A stretch of 64,000 nucleotides of DNA from Nematostella vectensis (taxonomy: Eukaryota; Cnidaria; Anthozoa; Actiniaria; Edwardsiidae): positions 6,139,501 to 6,203,500 of the forward strand of contig NC_064047.1 of the NCBI RefSeq assembly GCF_932526225.1, given 5' to 3'. Made by a program: the position numbers and the translations under genes. Shown piece after piece: positions 11,301 to 22,662 of the stretch. Every line of letters begins with the position of its first letter. Positions within the stretch are counted from its first letter, which is position 1. The notes beneath the pieces are model-generated. The model saw only the letters and a program-made list of their open reading frames with translations. It was not told the origin of the DNA and did not search any database.

Positions 11301-14300
11301 TAATTAGAATAATAGAAAATAAATAAATTGATTAATTAATTAATATAAAAAGATAAAATAGTCATAATTAATATATAAATAAAATAATAATCAATTTAAA
11401 AAAATAAAAAATGATAATAATAAAATATAAAATAATAGAAAAAAAAATAATAAAAAATATTATTAAATTAAAAATCATAATAAAAAATAAATAAAGAATG
11501 ATAAAAACAAAACAAAAAAATAATAACATTAATAAAAAATAATATTATTAAAAGAAAATAAGAAGATAAAAAAATAACATATCAATTAATTTTAAATTCA
11601 ATTTGAATTCCAAACAAATTTAAAAATTACTTAAAATTTAAAAGTTACTTTTGTTTTCAAAGTCATTTTGATTTTAAAAGTTGTGTTTACAATGTCTTCA
11701 CATGGCCTATCGTTCTCATAGACCAGGATGCGCTGCACCAAATGGGCGCTTTATCTTTTGCTCTTTTACGAATTTCTAGCATGTTTTTCGTTGTTTTTTC
11801 TTGGGTATATTGCATCTATCAAGCGCGTCCCAGAGATATTTTATTCACTCAAAGATTCATTTCAAACAACAACAACAATATGGAAGGCTAAATTATCGAA
11901 AGAATCGTCCCGAAAATACATGAAGTTAAACCTATTTATACCGTGACAACATTTCTATTCTTTAAGGCACATTATAAAGAGGCATCCTCATCCTCAACAT
12001 TTAAACTCCAGCAAATTAAAAATGTAGCTAGACACAGGCGCATACACAGGATTGGCTGAGGGGGTGCGCGCAGTCATAGGTACAGTATCATATGGAAAAA
12101 GCATAGTTTTTGAAGATTCCTTTGAAATGAATTCATGTTATAAATTTTAGAGTTGTTTTGAAAGTCATATTTATTCATTATTTTTTATTTTTATCTTTTT
12201 ATAATATTATTTTTTAATGTTTTTTTTGTTTTATTTGTTTTGTTTTCACCATTCTTTAATTATTTTTATTATGATTTTTAATCTAATAACATTTATTTTA
12301 TTTTATTTTTAATTACTTTTTATATATTTTATTATCATTATTATTAACACATTGACCCCTCAACCGGCCTGTACCGGCTTTGGGAAGTACCCACAACCCA
12401 AAAAATTCATAAATGCAAAATAAACACAACAAGATGAAGATACTCAGGCATCAGTCTAAGGGATAAATGGTCTTGCAGATATGCATCCAATCAAGGTGTT
12501 GGCATCTACTCTTTAGCCAAATAATAGCACAGGTTCTTTGACAAATCTCAAATCGAACAGGGAGAGAAAAGCAGAATCACCCCTCTCAATATAACGCTCA
12601 AAATACCACACAAGGGGGAGAGATCAGCAAACACAGCTCAAGACACAAATAGATACCTTTATTCTGACCCTCCAGGTACATTTCCATGGCCAAAAAACAC
12701 AATGTCCACCCCTTGAAGGATTGTACAACCACGAAAATGTCTTTACGTATTGCAAAGCATTCTGGGAGATGCAGGGGAAAATTCACGAGGGGAGGGCCAG
12801 TCAACACTCCTCTCCCCAAAGTCTCTCCACCCCAAAGCCAAACAAATCAATTCCAGGTCATACAGACCCAGAATAGCAGTGTAAACAATTTTGGAATCAA
12901 TTCGGTTTCAGAAAAGACAGCATTTAGGAGAGCTGTGGTGATTCATTAGAAAATTATTTTCTCACCCAGGCAAAGCCAAACAAGAAAAAATCTTCATGAA
13001 TCCACCTTTGCTTGCAAATATCCATAAGCAAAGCACTCGATTATGCCCCAAAAGACTTCATGATGTCCTGAGACACTCTCCTAATATGCTCATAGCTGTA
13101 TTTTTTATGAAAAATACTAGCAACCATTAACTTGTGCTCGCTTCAGTACAACGACGAGGGATTAAAAGTGGGGACCGCAAAGCACTGTTGGAAAGCTTGG
13201 ATACCGCTGACTAGGTGCAGCTGTGTTTGACTTTGACGGGCTGTATAAAACTCAGAATACGGGGGGAGGTATCTGTTTTCAGTCTGTTTTTTGTAAATTC
13301 AGCTCAAAAAAAGCCAGGAGTCAATGGGTTAATTTTATTTATTTATCAATTACTACAATTTTATCTTTTTATTATTTTACTCCTTTATGTTTAATTAATT
13401 TATTTTTTTATATTTTTCTAATTATTATTTTTCATCTATTTATACTTTTTTTGAACGAAATTTTTATGTTCATCCAGTTTTTTTTTTAAATCAATATGAG
13501 AACGATGAGCCACCATACACCCCCTAGGGGATAGCAGTTGATAAAATTTCATACACTAGACAATTAGCCTACTAGTAGGCTTTGGTAGTTTTTCTGGCAC
13601 AAAAACCCAGAAAACATAAAGTTCGCATACCATGGCTGCCATCTTGGATAACGCGCTCCAAGATGGCAGCCGTGGGGTTTTCGTGCCAGAAAAACTATCA
13701 AAGCCTACAAGTAGCCTACTAGAAAATAGGAAGGCTCCCCACCCAGAAACTACAGTAACTAAGACCTAGCCACCTGACGATTTATTTTTCTGAAAAGTGG
13801 ATATGATAAAAGCATTTGGCAACTGAAAGCTTTTTGTCACATAATTTTTTTAGATGGTATGGAAATTCTAGGAATACTCTGTGAAAGGACAGCAAGTCTC
13901 TTCAATTTTATCTACATTTTTTTCACAGTATAAATCCAGGTAAAATCTGTAATGGATTTGGGATTGACAGTAATTTTACTACCTTCTTGTAAATTTTCCG
14001 TATTGTACTCTTTTTCATTTCCCTTGAATTTTTTAAATTCAAAAAATCTTTTTTTTTTATTTTTTGGCCACACTCATACCACCTTGTTTTTGAGCGTATA
14101 ATTGCCATATCAGCTATGTATTTATATTCTAAATCATACTCTTCTTTAAGTGAGTTCAAAACAGTAACTAAGACTGTTTTACCTTTTGCTTTTGCTCGCA
14201 TCATACAGATAAGATTCATCACAAGCCTGCAACAAATAGAAACACTTCACCAATACTTCCATTTTTATTCAATAATAAACCTTCACCATAGTGACGAACA

Positions 14301-17300
14301 CTCATACAGGCAGTACTACCATCTTAGTCACGTTCACTATCAGGATAACTACCACCATATAATCATCACCTGTATTAACCACTTTGAAGACATTATGACA
14401 AGTCACCACTTGTACAATCATCATCAGACATAAAACATTATCATCAACTCAAACATCAAAACCACCACCAACCAACCACCAACCCAAATAACTCCCCATT
14501 ACCAACATTCCTAGCTACCACTATTATTACCACCACAACCACCACATACCTTCATTTAATTTTTGGTGACGTCAAAATTTCACGATTTTGATAGGGCGAT
14601 ATTTCTCAACACTATTTTTCGCCATTTTTAATATTTTCGTAAAAAGCAAGTCACTTTATTTTTGTGTCTTGGGGACAATAAAATCAAGCAAAACAAGTGA
14701 AATTAAAATGTGCTTTAGTAACCAAACTGTAGGTTTGATCCAAAAAACATGAATGGGCTCAATTCAGTTCCACAAAAATCTATAATTAATACAAATCAGA
14801 ATTGTCCATCTCAACCACTTACTGTACTATATGTACATTAGAGGACTAAATAGACAAGGTGTTTCTATAAAGCTTATTACACGGTTAGTATTTCAGCGAA
14901 AGCTTTGTGTAATCATACTTTAGTTGTTCATGGTCCCTAAAGTTGTGCTGTCTACCACAACATTACAAGTTAGACATTAAAGTTAGACATTAAAGGAGTT
15001 AACAAAGTTTTCCATGTTGCCTTGTTTAGGTCGCCATTATTCTTATGCTAGTAAAAGTAAAAACTTGGTCAAATTCTAAGTTGGTTTTAGGTATTCTTTT
15101 TCAACTAAACCAATATAGTAGAGGGCCTTGAAACATAGCAAAATAAGCCAATTTAATTAGCATTTTTGGGAAGTTTTACTGATAAGAACAACTAATTTAG
15201 TACACTAACTAAGGATGAGTTGGCCCGTGAAACCTATGTAATATTTTCTCACCTTTTGTATCTGTTCTGTTTCCAGTGACCATATCTTGAGAGAATGATC
15301 CATTCCACAGGATATGATTCGTGTGCCAAGTATATCAAAGTCCTTAGAACAAAAACAAAATCTTATAAGAAAACGAAAGAGGGAATAAAGAATGCTCTGA
15401 GATTCTGTTGCCTTATGGTGCTCCCTAAAGGATGTACAGTATAGCCAGAGCATCAGGAATGAGTAGACTAGTCCTTTTTTATTTGAATCATAAGACAATT
15501 CATTGCAATAAAATAAAGCTGTTTCCACAATCAATTCCACAGCGATTTAAGTTTGTTTGTTTGTGATTAAATGAAATCTTTAGATTGAATAAGAGATCTG
15601 TCGTACAAGAACCTTTTAAAATAATAAATTGTTCGATGCAAATCTTACAAGATTTAACACTTCATCTCTGTGTCCCTCAACACCAGCAAATATAGCAATC
15701 AGAGCATCGGTCTTGACATTCCATAGCCGCAGACTGTGGTCTGATTATAAAAAGCGATATACTAAGTGTCAGCCCACATCTCCCTCCCCTTTAAGCCGCA
15801 TTGTCACCAGTTTACTTCCGGTCGATAACAATATCTGATGATTTTTAAAGGAAAACGCGAAAAATATTTCAAAATATTGAAGGCAGTGTGTTTATTGGAA
15901 GTTTGTGTGAGGATGTGATTGATAATTTAGAACGGATGGCGTGTTTAATATCTCGGATTTTAATAATTCTTTTGTCTTTTAACAGTTGAGGTTTCCGTCG
16001 GACCTCCGGAAGTAAACTGGTGACAATGCGGCTTTAACTTGGAGCTAAGTTAAAAAAAAATCCCCCTTACAACTAGCAGTAGCGATGGGTACATACCTCC
16101 AATTTTAATAAGTCTCGCAAAAATTTGGCAATCTCAGGGAATCTCAGCGTTTTTACGTTAGTCTCGAAGTCATGTTTTTTCCTAAATTTTAGGGGTATTG
16201 GAGCCTGGGTTTTTTTTCACGGTCTCGGAGTATCAGATTTTTAAACATGATCTCAGGGTCCCAAATTTTTGTTAAACACAATGTTGCATTGTAAAAAGAT
16301 TGTATTGTACCCCTCTTTTTCAACTGATGTTTATGACATACTTCGAGCAAGTTATTCGAAAACAAGCTTGAAAAATTAAAAAAACCACGGGTCTCAGCGT
16401 CTTGGCAAGCAGGGGTTCCATTAGTAGGCGGCTACCGGCGGTGAACCTACGGCTACTTCCATGGTCACCACCAGCAACTTAAAAAACTGATCTCAGAATT
16501 CAAACTCATAATAATTCAATTTGTGATAAAATACAAAATTACATTATGCTATTCTCACTATCATCTATTCTTGTTCTTGATTATTTTCCCTTAAGCTAAT
16601 TGTCATTCTTTATAACGCCAAGAATTGTAGCGTTTCTGTTGCTGCCATCTTTGACTTACATCAAATAGAATTATGGGGAATTTTGAGCACAAACTGTACA
16701 GTGGTCTCTGATCAAAAATAGCAAGATACCTTGTTTAATATTGTTCTATTGTTTTTCTTTTTATAAAAGGTCACATCTGTTGCTGTTGTAATTTTTACTC
16801 TGTATAAAGTAGCAGTAGCAATTAATCAGATGAGAGATTTGGGATTGTGTGAATCAAGCTATTGAACCCTTTATACCTTGATATTTTTTAACTAATTGCA
16901 TATTCATTTCCATTGAAAAGCAAAAGAGACAATATTTACTGAAGAATTGAACCATTTTCATTGTTTTTATTTGGCAAATTTTTATCAACTGGTGAGATGC
17001 CCTATCCAATCTGGGGACCTTGGGAGCCATTATTCTAAGCATCAAATCCCCAGCCGCCTACTTCCCAAGCACAGCCTGCTACTTAAAAAGTATTGAAACC
17101 CCTGGCAAGTCTTGGATTTACCCATCACTACCCCTACAACTCAATGTGTTCAGATCATACCTCGACTTCCTGATAATAAGAAACATTGGTCCAGGGGATG
17201 GAACTTGAGGTCATTGATGGCACCACCATGACCGATGTAGTGCTTGATGCAACTCATGGTGATTGGACTGTGTTGGGAGATTCAGAATTATAAAACATTA

Positions 17301-20300
17301 AGGTTTTCAACATACAGTATACATACTATATTTTGTATTCAATACTCAATGCAAAACTAGTCATTATACTCAATGTTTGGCTTTCTGTCTGACTGATAGT
17401 CTGATTATTGCTAAATCTTGTTGCATCATTATTGAACAGTTCTAAGTGTGGCTGTCCTCTATATGTCTTTAGTGGATAAGTTATGTGTGTTTGTCTATCT
17501 GTCATTCCTTTCATGCCTCGGTGGCTGGCTGTGTGTCTTATATGTCTGTCTGTCTTGCTGTCTTTCAATTATAATAATTATTACAGGGTTGTCAAAATGT
17601 AATGAAGTAGGTGGTTGCTTAAAAAAGTAGCCGGCTGTGAATGGATTGATTCATTTTAAACTGCAGAAAAAGAGGTGCCAGTGATAAAATGTGAAGTAGC
17701 CAGTGAAGCTTTTGCAGTCGCCAGCCTGTTTTGACAGCCAGGTTTTTGGAGTTTACCTGATAAAGCGGATGACAGCCCTATAACCAGCAACTGCCAGCAT
17801 TAGTTCACCTGTCGTTGGACTACATGTCCATGCACAGCAGTAAAAACTTTCCTCCGGCTAATAGCAAATAGGTCAAGGACAAAATAGATCTAAAAAAATT
17901 CAAACCGGGTTTCTCAAGGTGCAGGTGTTGTGTGGGGTGAGATGTCATAAGGTGTAGGTATTATGGGGTGTAGTGTGTCGAGGTGCAGGTTTTGTGTGGG
18001 GGTGAGATGCCATAAGGTGTAGGTATTATGGGGTGTAGTGTGTCGAGGTGCAGGTGTTGTGTGGGATGAGATGTTATAAGCTGTAGGTATTATGGGGTGT
18101 AGTGTGTCGAGGTGTAGGTGTTGTGTGGGGGTGAGATGCCATAAGGTGTAGGTATTATGGGGTGTAGTGTGTCGAGGTGAAGGTGTTGTTTTGGGTGAGA
18201 TGCCATAAGGTGTAGGTATTATGGGGTGTAGTGTGTCGAGGTGCAGGTGTTGTGTGGGGTGAGATGCCATAAGGTGTAGGTATTATGGGGTGTTGTGTGG
18301 GGTGAGATGCCATAAGGTGTAGGTATTATGGGGTGTAGTGTGTCGAGGTGCAGGTGTTGTGTGGGATGAGATGTTATAAGCTGTAGGAATTATGGGGTGT
18401 AGTGTGTCGAGGTGCAGGTGTTGTGTGGGGTGAGATGCCATAAGCTGTAGGTATTATGGGGTGTAGTGTGTCGAGGTGCAGGTGTTGTGTGGGGTGAGAT
18501 GTTATAAGCGTAGGTATTATGGGGTGTAGTGTGTCGAGGTGCAGGTGTTATGTGGGGGTGAGATGCCATAAGGTGTAGGTATTATGGGGTGTAGTGTGTC
18601 GAGGTGCAGGTGTTTTTTTGGGTGAGATGCCATAAGGTGTAGGTATTATGGGGTGTAGTGTGTCGAGGTGCAGGTGTTGTGTGGGGTGAGATGCCATAAG
18701 GTGTAGGTATTATGGGGTGTAGTGTGTCGAGGTGCAGGTGTTGTGTGGGATGAGATGTTATAAGGTGTAGGTATTATGGGGTGTAGTGTGTCGAGGTGCA
18801 GGTGTTGTGTGGGGGTGAGATGCCATAAGGTGTAGGTATTATGGGGTGTGGTGTGTTGAGGTGCAGGTGTTGTGTGGGGTGAGATGCCAAAAGGTGTAGG
18901 TATTTAGGGGTGTAGTGTGTCGAGGTGCAGGTGTTGTTTTGGGTGAGATGTCATAAGGTGTAGGTATTATGGGGTGTAGTGTGTCGAGGTGCAGGTGTTG
19001 TGTGGGCTGAGATGCCATAAGGTGTAGGTATTATGGGGTGTAGTGTGTCGAGGTGCAGGTGTTGTGTGGGGTGAGATGCCATAAGGTGTAGGTATTATGG
19101 GGTGTAGTGTGTCGAGGTGCAGGTATTGTGTGGGGTGAGATGCCATAAGCTGTAGGTATTATGGGGTGTAGTGTGTCGAGGTGCAGGTGTTGTTTTGGGT
19201 GAGATGCCATAAGGTGTAGGTATTATGGGGTGTAGTGTGTCGAGGTGCAGGTGTTGTGTGGGGTGAGATGCCATAAGGTGTAGGTATTATGGGGTGTAGT
19301 GTGTCGAGGTGCAGGTGTTGTGTGGGGGTGAGATGCCATAAGGTGTAGGTATTATGGGGTGTAGTGTGTCGAGGTGCAGCTGTTGTTTTGGGTGAGATGC
19401 CATAAGGTGTAGGTATTATGGGGTGTAGTGTGTCGAGGTGCAGGTGTTGTGTGGGGTGAGATGCCATAAGGTGTAGGTATTATGGGGTGTGGTGTGTCGA
19501 GGTGCAGGTGTTGTGTGGGGGGCAGGCACATACACAGGATTTTTTTTGGGGGGGGGGCGAAATCCGATTTATCTGGGAGGGGGGGAGGGGTTGTTAAGGG
19601 GGTGAGTGTTCTGTTAACTGAAGTTTGACTTAAGATTTACAACATACTAGAGTGATCTAAAATACCCTTTTTTTCTTATTGTTGAAAGTGGTGTAGCCTG
19701 GAATTGTATAGGGTGAGATATTTTAAGGAGTAAGTGTTGGGGTAAGTGTTGGGGGGTTGGGGTATCCCAAAGTACAAGTTTTGAAGGGTGGGTTATTTCA
19801 AGGTACAAGTTTTGGAGGGTGGGTTATTTCAAGGTACAAGTTTTGAAGGGTGGGTTATTTCAAGGTACAAGTTTTAAAGGGTGGGGTATTTCAAGGTACA
19901 AGTTTTGAAGGGTGGGGTATTTCAAGGTACAAGTTTTGGAGGGTGGGTCATTTCAAGGTACAAGTTTTGAAGGGTGGGGTATTTCAAGGTACAAGTTTTG
20001 AAGGATGGGTTATTTCAAGGTACAAGTTTTGAAGGGTGGGGTATTTCAAGGTACAAGTTTTGAAGGATGGGTTATTTCAAGGTACAAGTTTTAAAGGGTG
20101 GGATTTTTTCAAGGTACAAGTTTTGAAGGGTGGGTTATTTCAAGGTACAAGTTTTAAAGGGTGGGATTTTTTCAAGGTACAAGTTTTGAAAGGTGGGTTA
20201 TTTTAAGGTACAAGTTTTGAAGGGTGGGGTATTTCAGGGTACAAGTTTTGAAGGGTGGGATTTTTTCAAGGTACAAGTTTTGAAGGGTGGGTTATTTCAA

Positions 20301-22662
20301 GGTACAAGTTTTGAAGGGTGGGATTTTTTCAAGGTACAAGTTTTGAAGGGTGGGTTATTTCAAGGTACAAGTTTTGAAGGGTGGGATTTTTTCAAGGTAC
20401 AAGTTTTGAAGGGTGGGTTATTTCAAGGTACAAGTTTTGAAGGGTGGGTTTTTTCAAGGTACAAGTTTTGAAGGATGGGTTATTTCAAGGTAAAGTTTTG
20501 AAGGGTGGGATTTTTTCAAGGTACAAGTTTTGAAGGGTAGGTTATTTCAAGGTACAAGTTTTGAAGGGTGGGTTTTTTCAAGGTACAAGTTTTAAAAGGT
20601 AGGTTATTTTAAGGTGCAGGTATTGTGTGGGGTGAGCTGTTTTGAGGATTATGTGTTGTGAGATATGGTATTTCATACTGAAGGTGTTATAGGGTGGTGG
20701 TGGTGGGGAGTATTTTATACTAGAGGTGTTATGATGGATTTAATTTAGATAATAAAGGATACATCTGGGTCTTCATACGCTTGCAACAGCTTGATCACTC
20801 CTTTCTCCTCGCACTGGTAGATTGTCACCCTGTTGCTACCCACTGTTGCAAAAAAGTATGGGTCAGATTCCTCGTCTTTGATAAAAGGGTTGAACTGGAC
20901 AGCGAATAACGGCTGTTTGTGGTCTTCCTGTGGAATTAAACAAGCACATCATATATACAGTAATCTGATTTTGAGGGCATGACTGCTGATTTGATATTGG
21001 GAAAGACAATTGGATATCCAGGGCTTTCATAACTTTCAGAGTAGGCGAAGGTGATTGATAAGTAGGGGGTGGGAGTTATTTTATCTGTTTAGTTCAAATA
21101 AAACTTTTTTTTAAATTTTAAAATAAGTAACCGGCACTTGGTGGGAAATAGCCGGCGCTTCTGCCGGCCGCTGGAGCCTAATGAAACCCTTGGATATGTA
21201 TTTCGGAGCTCAATGCATGGGATTTCGAAACCTCTGAATATCTATTATAAAACACAGATGATGGAAAATTGGTTATAATAACAATAAAAATCATAATAAT
21301 GAAACATAGCAGTACTTTCAATGTCTTTACTATTCTTGTGAGCATCCACCTAGAAGCCCATTAGCATAACCCAGAGCTTAGACACTTGTTTACACCATGT
21401 TGGAATAATTTACTCAACCCAGTCTCTCTGCACCACGTTCAAAATTGCAGTAATTACCCTAATCGAATACAAGCTCAAATTTTGATGTTCCATGTGAAAA
21501 TACAAATGTTCAGGGATGAGAATAATAGCTTAACAGTTCACCTGCTAAGGTGCATTGCTTATGATGTATTGCAATTTCAGATATAGAAAAGCATTTACTG
21601 TACTTATGTATAAATTAAATGAATTGTGAATCGGGACATTTATCTCATCTTGATACTTGATTGGGGTGCATATTATGTGCAGGTCTTCGAATTATTTTTT
21701 GAAAAAGGCCTTGAAAATTGGGGTGCCGATTATACGAGGGTGCGAATTATACACTGGTACATACGGTAGTTTTATAGCGAAATTTGTTGTAGCACAACCT
21801 CTACGAATCCAAATTCCATGTCTCGTTTGGGAATAGCACATAGTCAATCAACCATCTAAATCAACCCATGGCTTTCATGTTTTGACTGTTGCGTCATAAA
21901 CCATTTGACTGCACAAAGCAAGGGAATTGATTGGTCATGGTGGTATGACTGACAAAATGCTATACCCAGCCAGAAATGGATTTCAATTCTTGTCAGTCCT
22001 GAACAACGAATTTATCTCTAAAGTCATTATACAATTAATAGGTTTTCTGTGTGTTAATGTTTTTGTGAAAATACAATGACATATAGGAATCCCCCCCTTA
22101 ACATTTGCAGAATAATAAAAACTGACTACAGCCTTAATCTCTAGGTGACAGGATCTTTTTCAGCTACAAATGGTCAAACTACCAGATAATGGAAATGCGC
22201 ATCATCATCAGACAGATAATCTGACAAAATTACACAACACGTGCATTCAAACGTCTTGAAAAGGTCATCCCTGGCATGCGACAATAATATTCAAAACAAA
22301 ATTTCAACACAATTATATAACAACGGGGTTCGGAAAGATCCCACATCGAATGTTACCTTTAAAAAGTTAGTGCATTTAAAAGCGATATGACTCTTGCGTT
22401 TTCTTTTGCGTCTTTTCACTCCTCGTTTGACTGTTGATGATGTTGTTGTAGAACTAGTCGAGTTTGAACTGTAAGATGATTCATTTCCGCTTTCTCCCTC
22501 GTCTAGCGATGCTTTCAGTTCTTTGCCGGTTCGTTCTTCGTCTGTGTCTTGGCTTGGCGTGCCTGCATCGCTTGGTGTTTCTGGTTTTTCAGAGTTTGCG
22601 GTCTTGGATTCCATATCTACGCCGAGAAAACTCTTTGAATATTCTACTAGTTGACGCCACAT
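5352..22662 (-). CDS. EED: EED, WD40 subunit of Polycomb repressive complex 2
   Basis: EED binds H3K27me3 and EZH2 and stimulates the PRC2 methyltransferase in the nucleus. Exons, in transcript order: 22662-22357, 20927-20763, 17851-17757, 17267-17161, 15740-15649, 15342-15253, 9314-9209, 8822-8760, 8317-8283, 7285-7225, 6857-6784, 6293-6225, 5409-5352. All have AG/GT borders and compatible phases except the join 15253 to 9314, where one exon of about 44-47 nt (human residues around NAIKESYDYNPNKTN) was not found. Diagnostic matches include [67 protein letters not shown], and the ending [15 protein letters not shown]. The aromatic-cage residues known from human EED (F97, Y148, W364, Y365) are all present. 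The N-terminus is acidic and Ser/Thr-rich, then basic, as in the family; the start at 22662 (MWRQ) could instead be the Met at residue 17. Estimated length is about 454 aa versus 441 in human. Introns are heavily expanded by repeats. Identity is very secure. Confidence 0.95.
6372..6745. repeat. 36-bp minisatellite in the last EED introns
   Basis: About ten copies of a 36-bp unit of the form GTGACAGGTTACGTCACAGG then TCACATCAGAATTTGT lie between EED exons 6857-6784 and 6293-6225. Because 36 is a multiple of three, both strands keep long artificial open frames. A perfect palindromic CRE (TGACGTCA) occurs at the left edge near 6416, and near-matches (TACGTCA) in most units. Confidence 0.9.
6819..7195. 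repeat. Tandem copies of an EED 3' splice site and exon start
   Basis: The start of EED exon 6857-6784 and its upstream intron (on the plus strand TTGCTGATTACCAGCAGCCA followed by CCAGCTAAACAAG and an AACAACA-rich stretch) recur about four more times upstream in the intron, with a period of about 70-85 bp (near 6899-6970, 6970-7045, 7045-7120 and 7125-7190). Copies are diverged but keep CAGCAGCCATCAGCTAAGCAAGG-like cores. Only the 6857 copy has the full exon and a GTAAGA donor. Confidence 0.75.
7561..7715. mobile_element. Palindromic MITE, copy 1
   Basis: About 150 bp with inverted ends: TAAGGCTAAATTCAAACGTC at the left and, inverted, TAAGGCAAAGTTTAAATGTC at the right, each followed inward by GTATTATC and a GAGCC/ATGCAAATGCATG core. 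It lies in an EED intron. A second copy is at about 8377-8527. Confidence 0.6.
7735..8235. repeat. Direct duplication of a 135-bp segment
   Basis: The block CCCTGCACATGGAGC...GTTCACGCATGGTCCCATT followed by GTCTATTTTGTATATT occurs at about 7738-7870 and again at about 8089-8222, separated by about 350 bp inside one EED intron (7286-8282). Confidence 0.65.
8377..8527. mobile_element. Palindromic MITE, copy 2
   Basis: Same family as 7561-7715: the left end reads GGGCTAAGTTTAAATG and the right end GACCTCTGAACTTAGC, with GGATAATACGAC, ATAAGGCTCATGG and ATGCAAATG-type cores shared. It sits between EED exons 8822-8760 and 8317-8283. Confidence 0.55.
8786..9135. repeat. Four tandem copies of a partial EED exon with its 3' splice site
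   Basis: A unit of about 86 bp is repeated four times (near 8786, 8871, 8956, 9045). Each includes, on the minus strand, TTTTCCAG followed by the exon start encoding [11 protein letters not shown]. The copies are nearly identical over the coding part. Only the copy at 8822-8760 continues into the full exon and GTACAC donor. In the others the reading frame runs through AACAGCAACTACTAC into a stop, although a GTAATG that could act as a donor follows. Confidence 0.9.
9489..11222. repeat. About 42-bp minisatellite, about 40 copies
   Basis: Units of the form CTAAGGGATAGAAGAATTGG then AAGAATCCTTAAACACGCCCC are repeated for 1.7 kb in EED intron 9315-15252. Two subtypes (AGAAGAATTGG...CCTTAAACACG and AGCAGAATTGG...CTTTGAACACC) alternate in the left half, and the second dominates at the right. 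One unit fragment (CCCCTAGGGGATAGCAG, about 13521-13537) lies beyond the A/T-rich element, so the array was split by an insertion. Confidence 0.95.
11223..13515. mobile_element. A/T-rich foldback insertion in the minisatellite
   Basis: Left end TGGTGGCCCATAGTTCTCA...AACTGGATCAAAC followed by A-rich DNA, and right end, inverted, TGGTGGCTCATCGTTCTCAT...AACTGGATGAAC followed by A-rich DNA, form long inverted arms (about 11225-11700 and 13330-13512). Minisatellite sequence flanks both sides. The interior has a small open frame of no known family (11728-11946) and a nested element (12348-13328). No long transposase frame was seen. Confidence 0.6.
12348..13328. mobile_element. TTAA-flanked, piggyBac-style non-autonomous element
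   Basis: A 981-bp segment is bounded by TTAA (12344-12347 and 13329-13332). The ends are imperfect inverted repeats: CACATTGACCCCTCAACC at the left and, inverted, CCCATTGACTCCTGGC at the right. TTAA target duplication and a terminal CCC are piggyBac hallmarks. It has no transposase frame and is nested in the A/T-rich foldback. Confidence 0.6.
13565..13723. mobile_element. Palindromic MITE (hairpin)
   Basis: Left arm TAGCCTACTAGTAGGCTTTG then GTAGTTTTTCTGGCAC; the right arm is its inverse, GTGCCAGAAAAACTATCAAAG then CCTACAAGTAGCC. A second inner hairpin (GGCTGCCATCTTGGA / TCCAAGATGGCAGCC) sits at the centre. Within an EED intron. Confidence 0.7.
15790..16037. mobile_element. 240-bp MITE family A, copy 1
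   Basis: Inverted ends TTTAAGCCGCATTGTCACCA then GTTTACTTCCGG, and their complement at the right. The body contains TGATTTTTAA, GGAAAACGCGAAAAA, GCAGTGTGTTTATTG and GATTGATAATTTAGA. It begins 49 bp outside EED exon 15740-15649, on the acceptor side, so it sits very close to or within the branch-point zone. Other copies: 26275-26529 and 27007-27242. Confidence 0.8.
17912..19520. repeat. 64-bp minisatellite, about 25 copies
   Basis: The unit has the form GTGTCGAGGTGCAGGTGTTG, TGTGGGGTGAGATGCCATAA, GGTGTAGGTATTATGGGGTG, TAGT. It fills the EED intron between exons 20927-20763 and 17851-17757, starting about 60 bp upstream of the latter. The His/Pro/Thr-rich frames on the minus strand are products of the repeat, not genes. 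Confidence 0.95.
19755..20615. repeat. 31-bp minisatellite, about 27 copies
   Basis: The unit is AAGGTACAAGTTTTGAAGGG followed by TGGGTTATTTC, with a variant ending TGGGATTTTTTC that alternates regularly in 20100-20520. It ends about 150 bp before the donor of EED exon 20927-20763. The plus-strand frame with repeated FKVQVLKGG is an artefact of the repeat. Confidence 0.95.
20928..22356. other. EED intron 1, no further gene seen
   Basis: Apart from a dispersed-repeat fragment with GCCGGC-rich text (about 21130-21190) and a GTGC-rich fragment at about 21660-21770, it is unique A+T-rich DNA with no supported exon. Confidence 0.4.

Noticed and set aside
12714-12764. Minus-strand segment [17 protein letters not shown] as the missing EED exon
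   Set aside because: It has AG before it, an in-phase frame and slight similarity to NAIKESYDYNP, but it lies inside the TTAA-flanked mobile element, and the similarity is too low.
14080-14165. Minus-strand frame [18 protein letters not shown]...SKTR as the missing EED exon
   Set aside because: KEEYD recalls KESYD, but no acceptor gives the phase-0 start required by the preceding exon, and the donor is poor.
17914-19467. His/Pro/Thr-rich minus-strand frames
   Set aside because: They are translations of the 64-bp minisatellite in an EED intron.
19850-20471. Plus-strand frames with repeated FKVQVLKGG
   Set aside because: Artefact of the 31-bp minisatellite.
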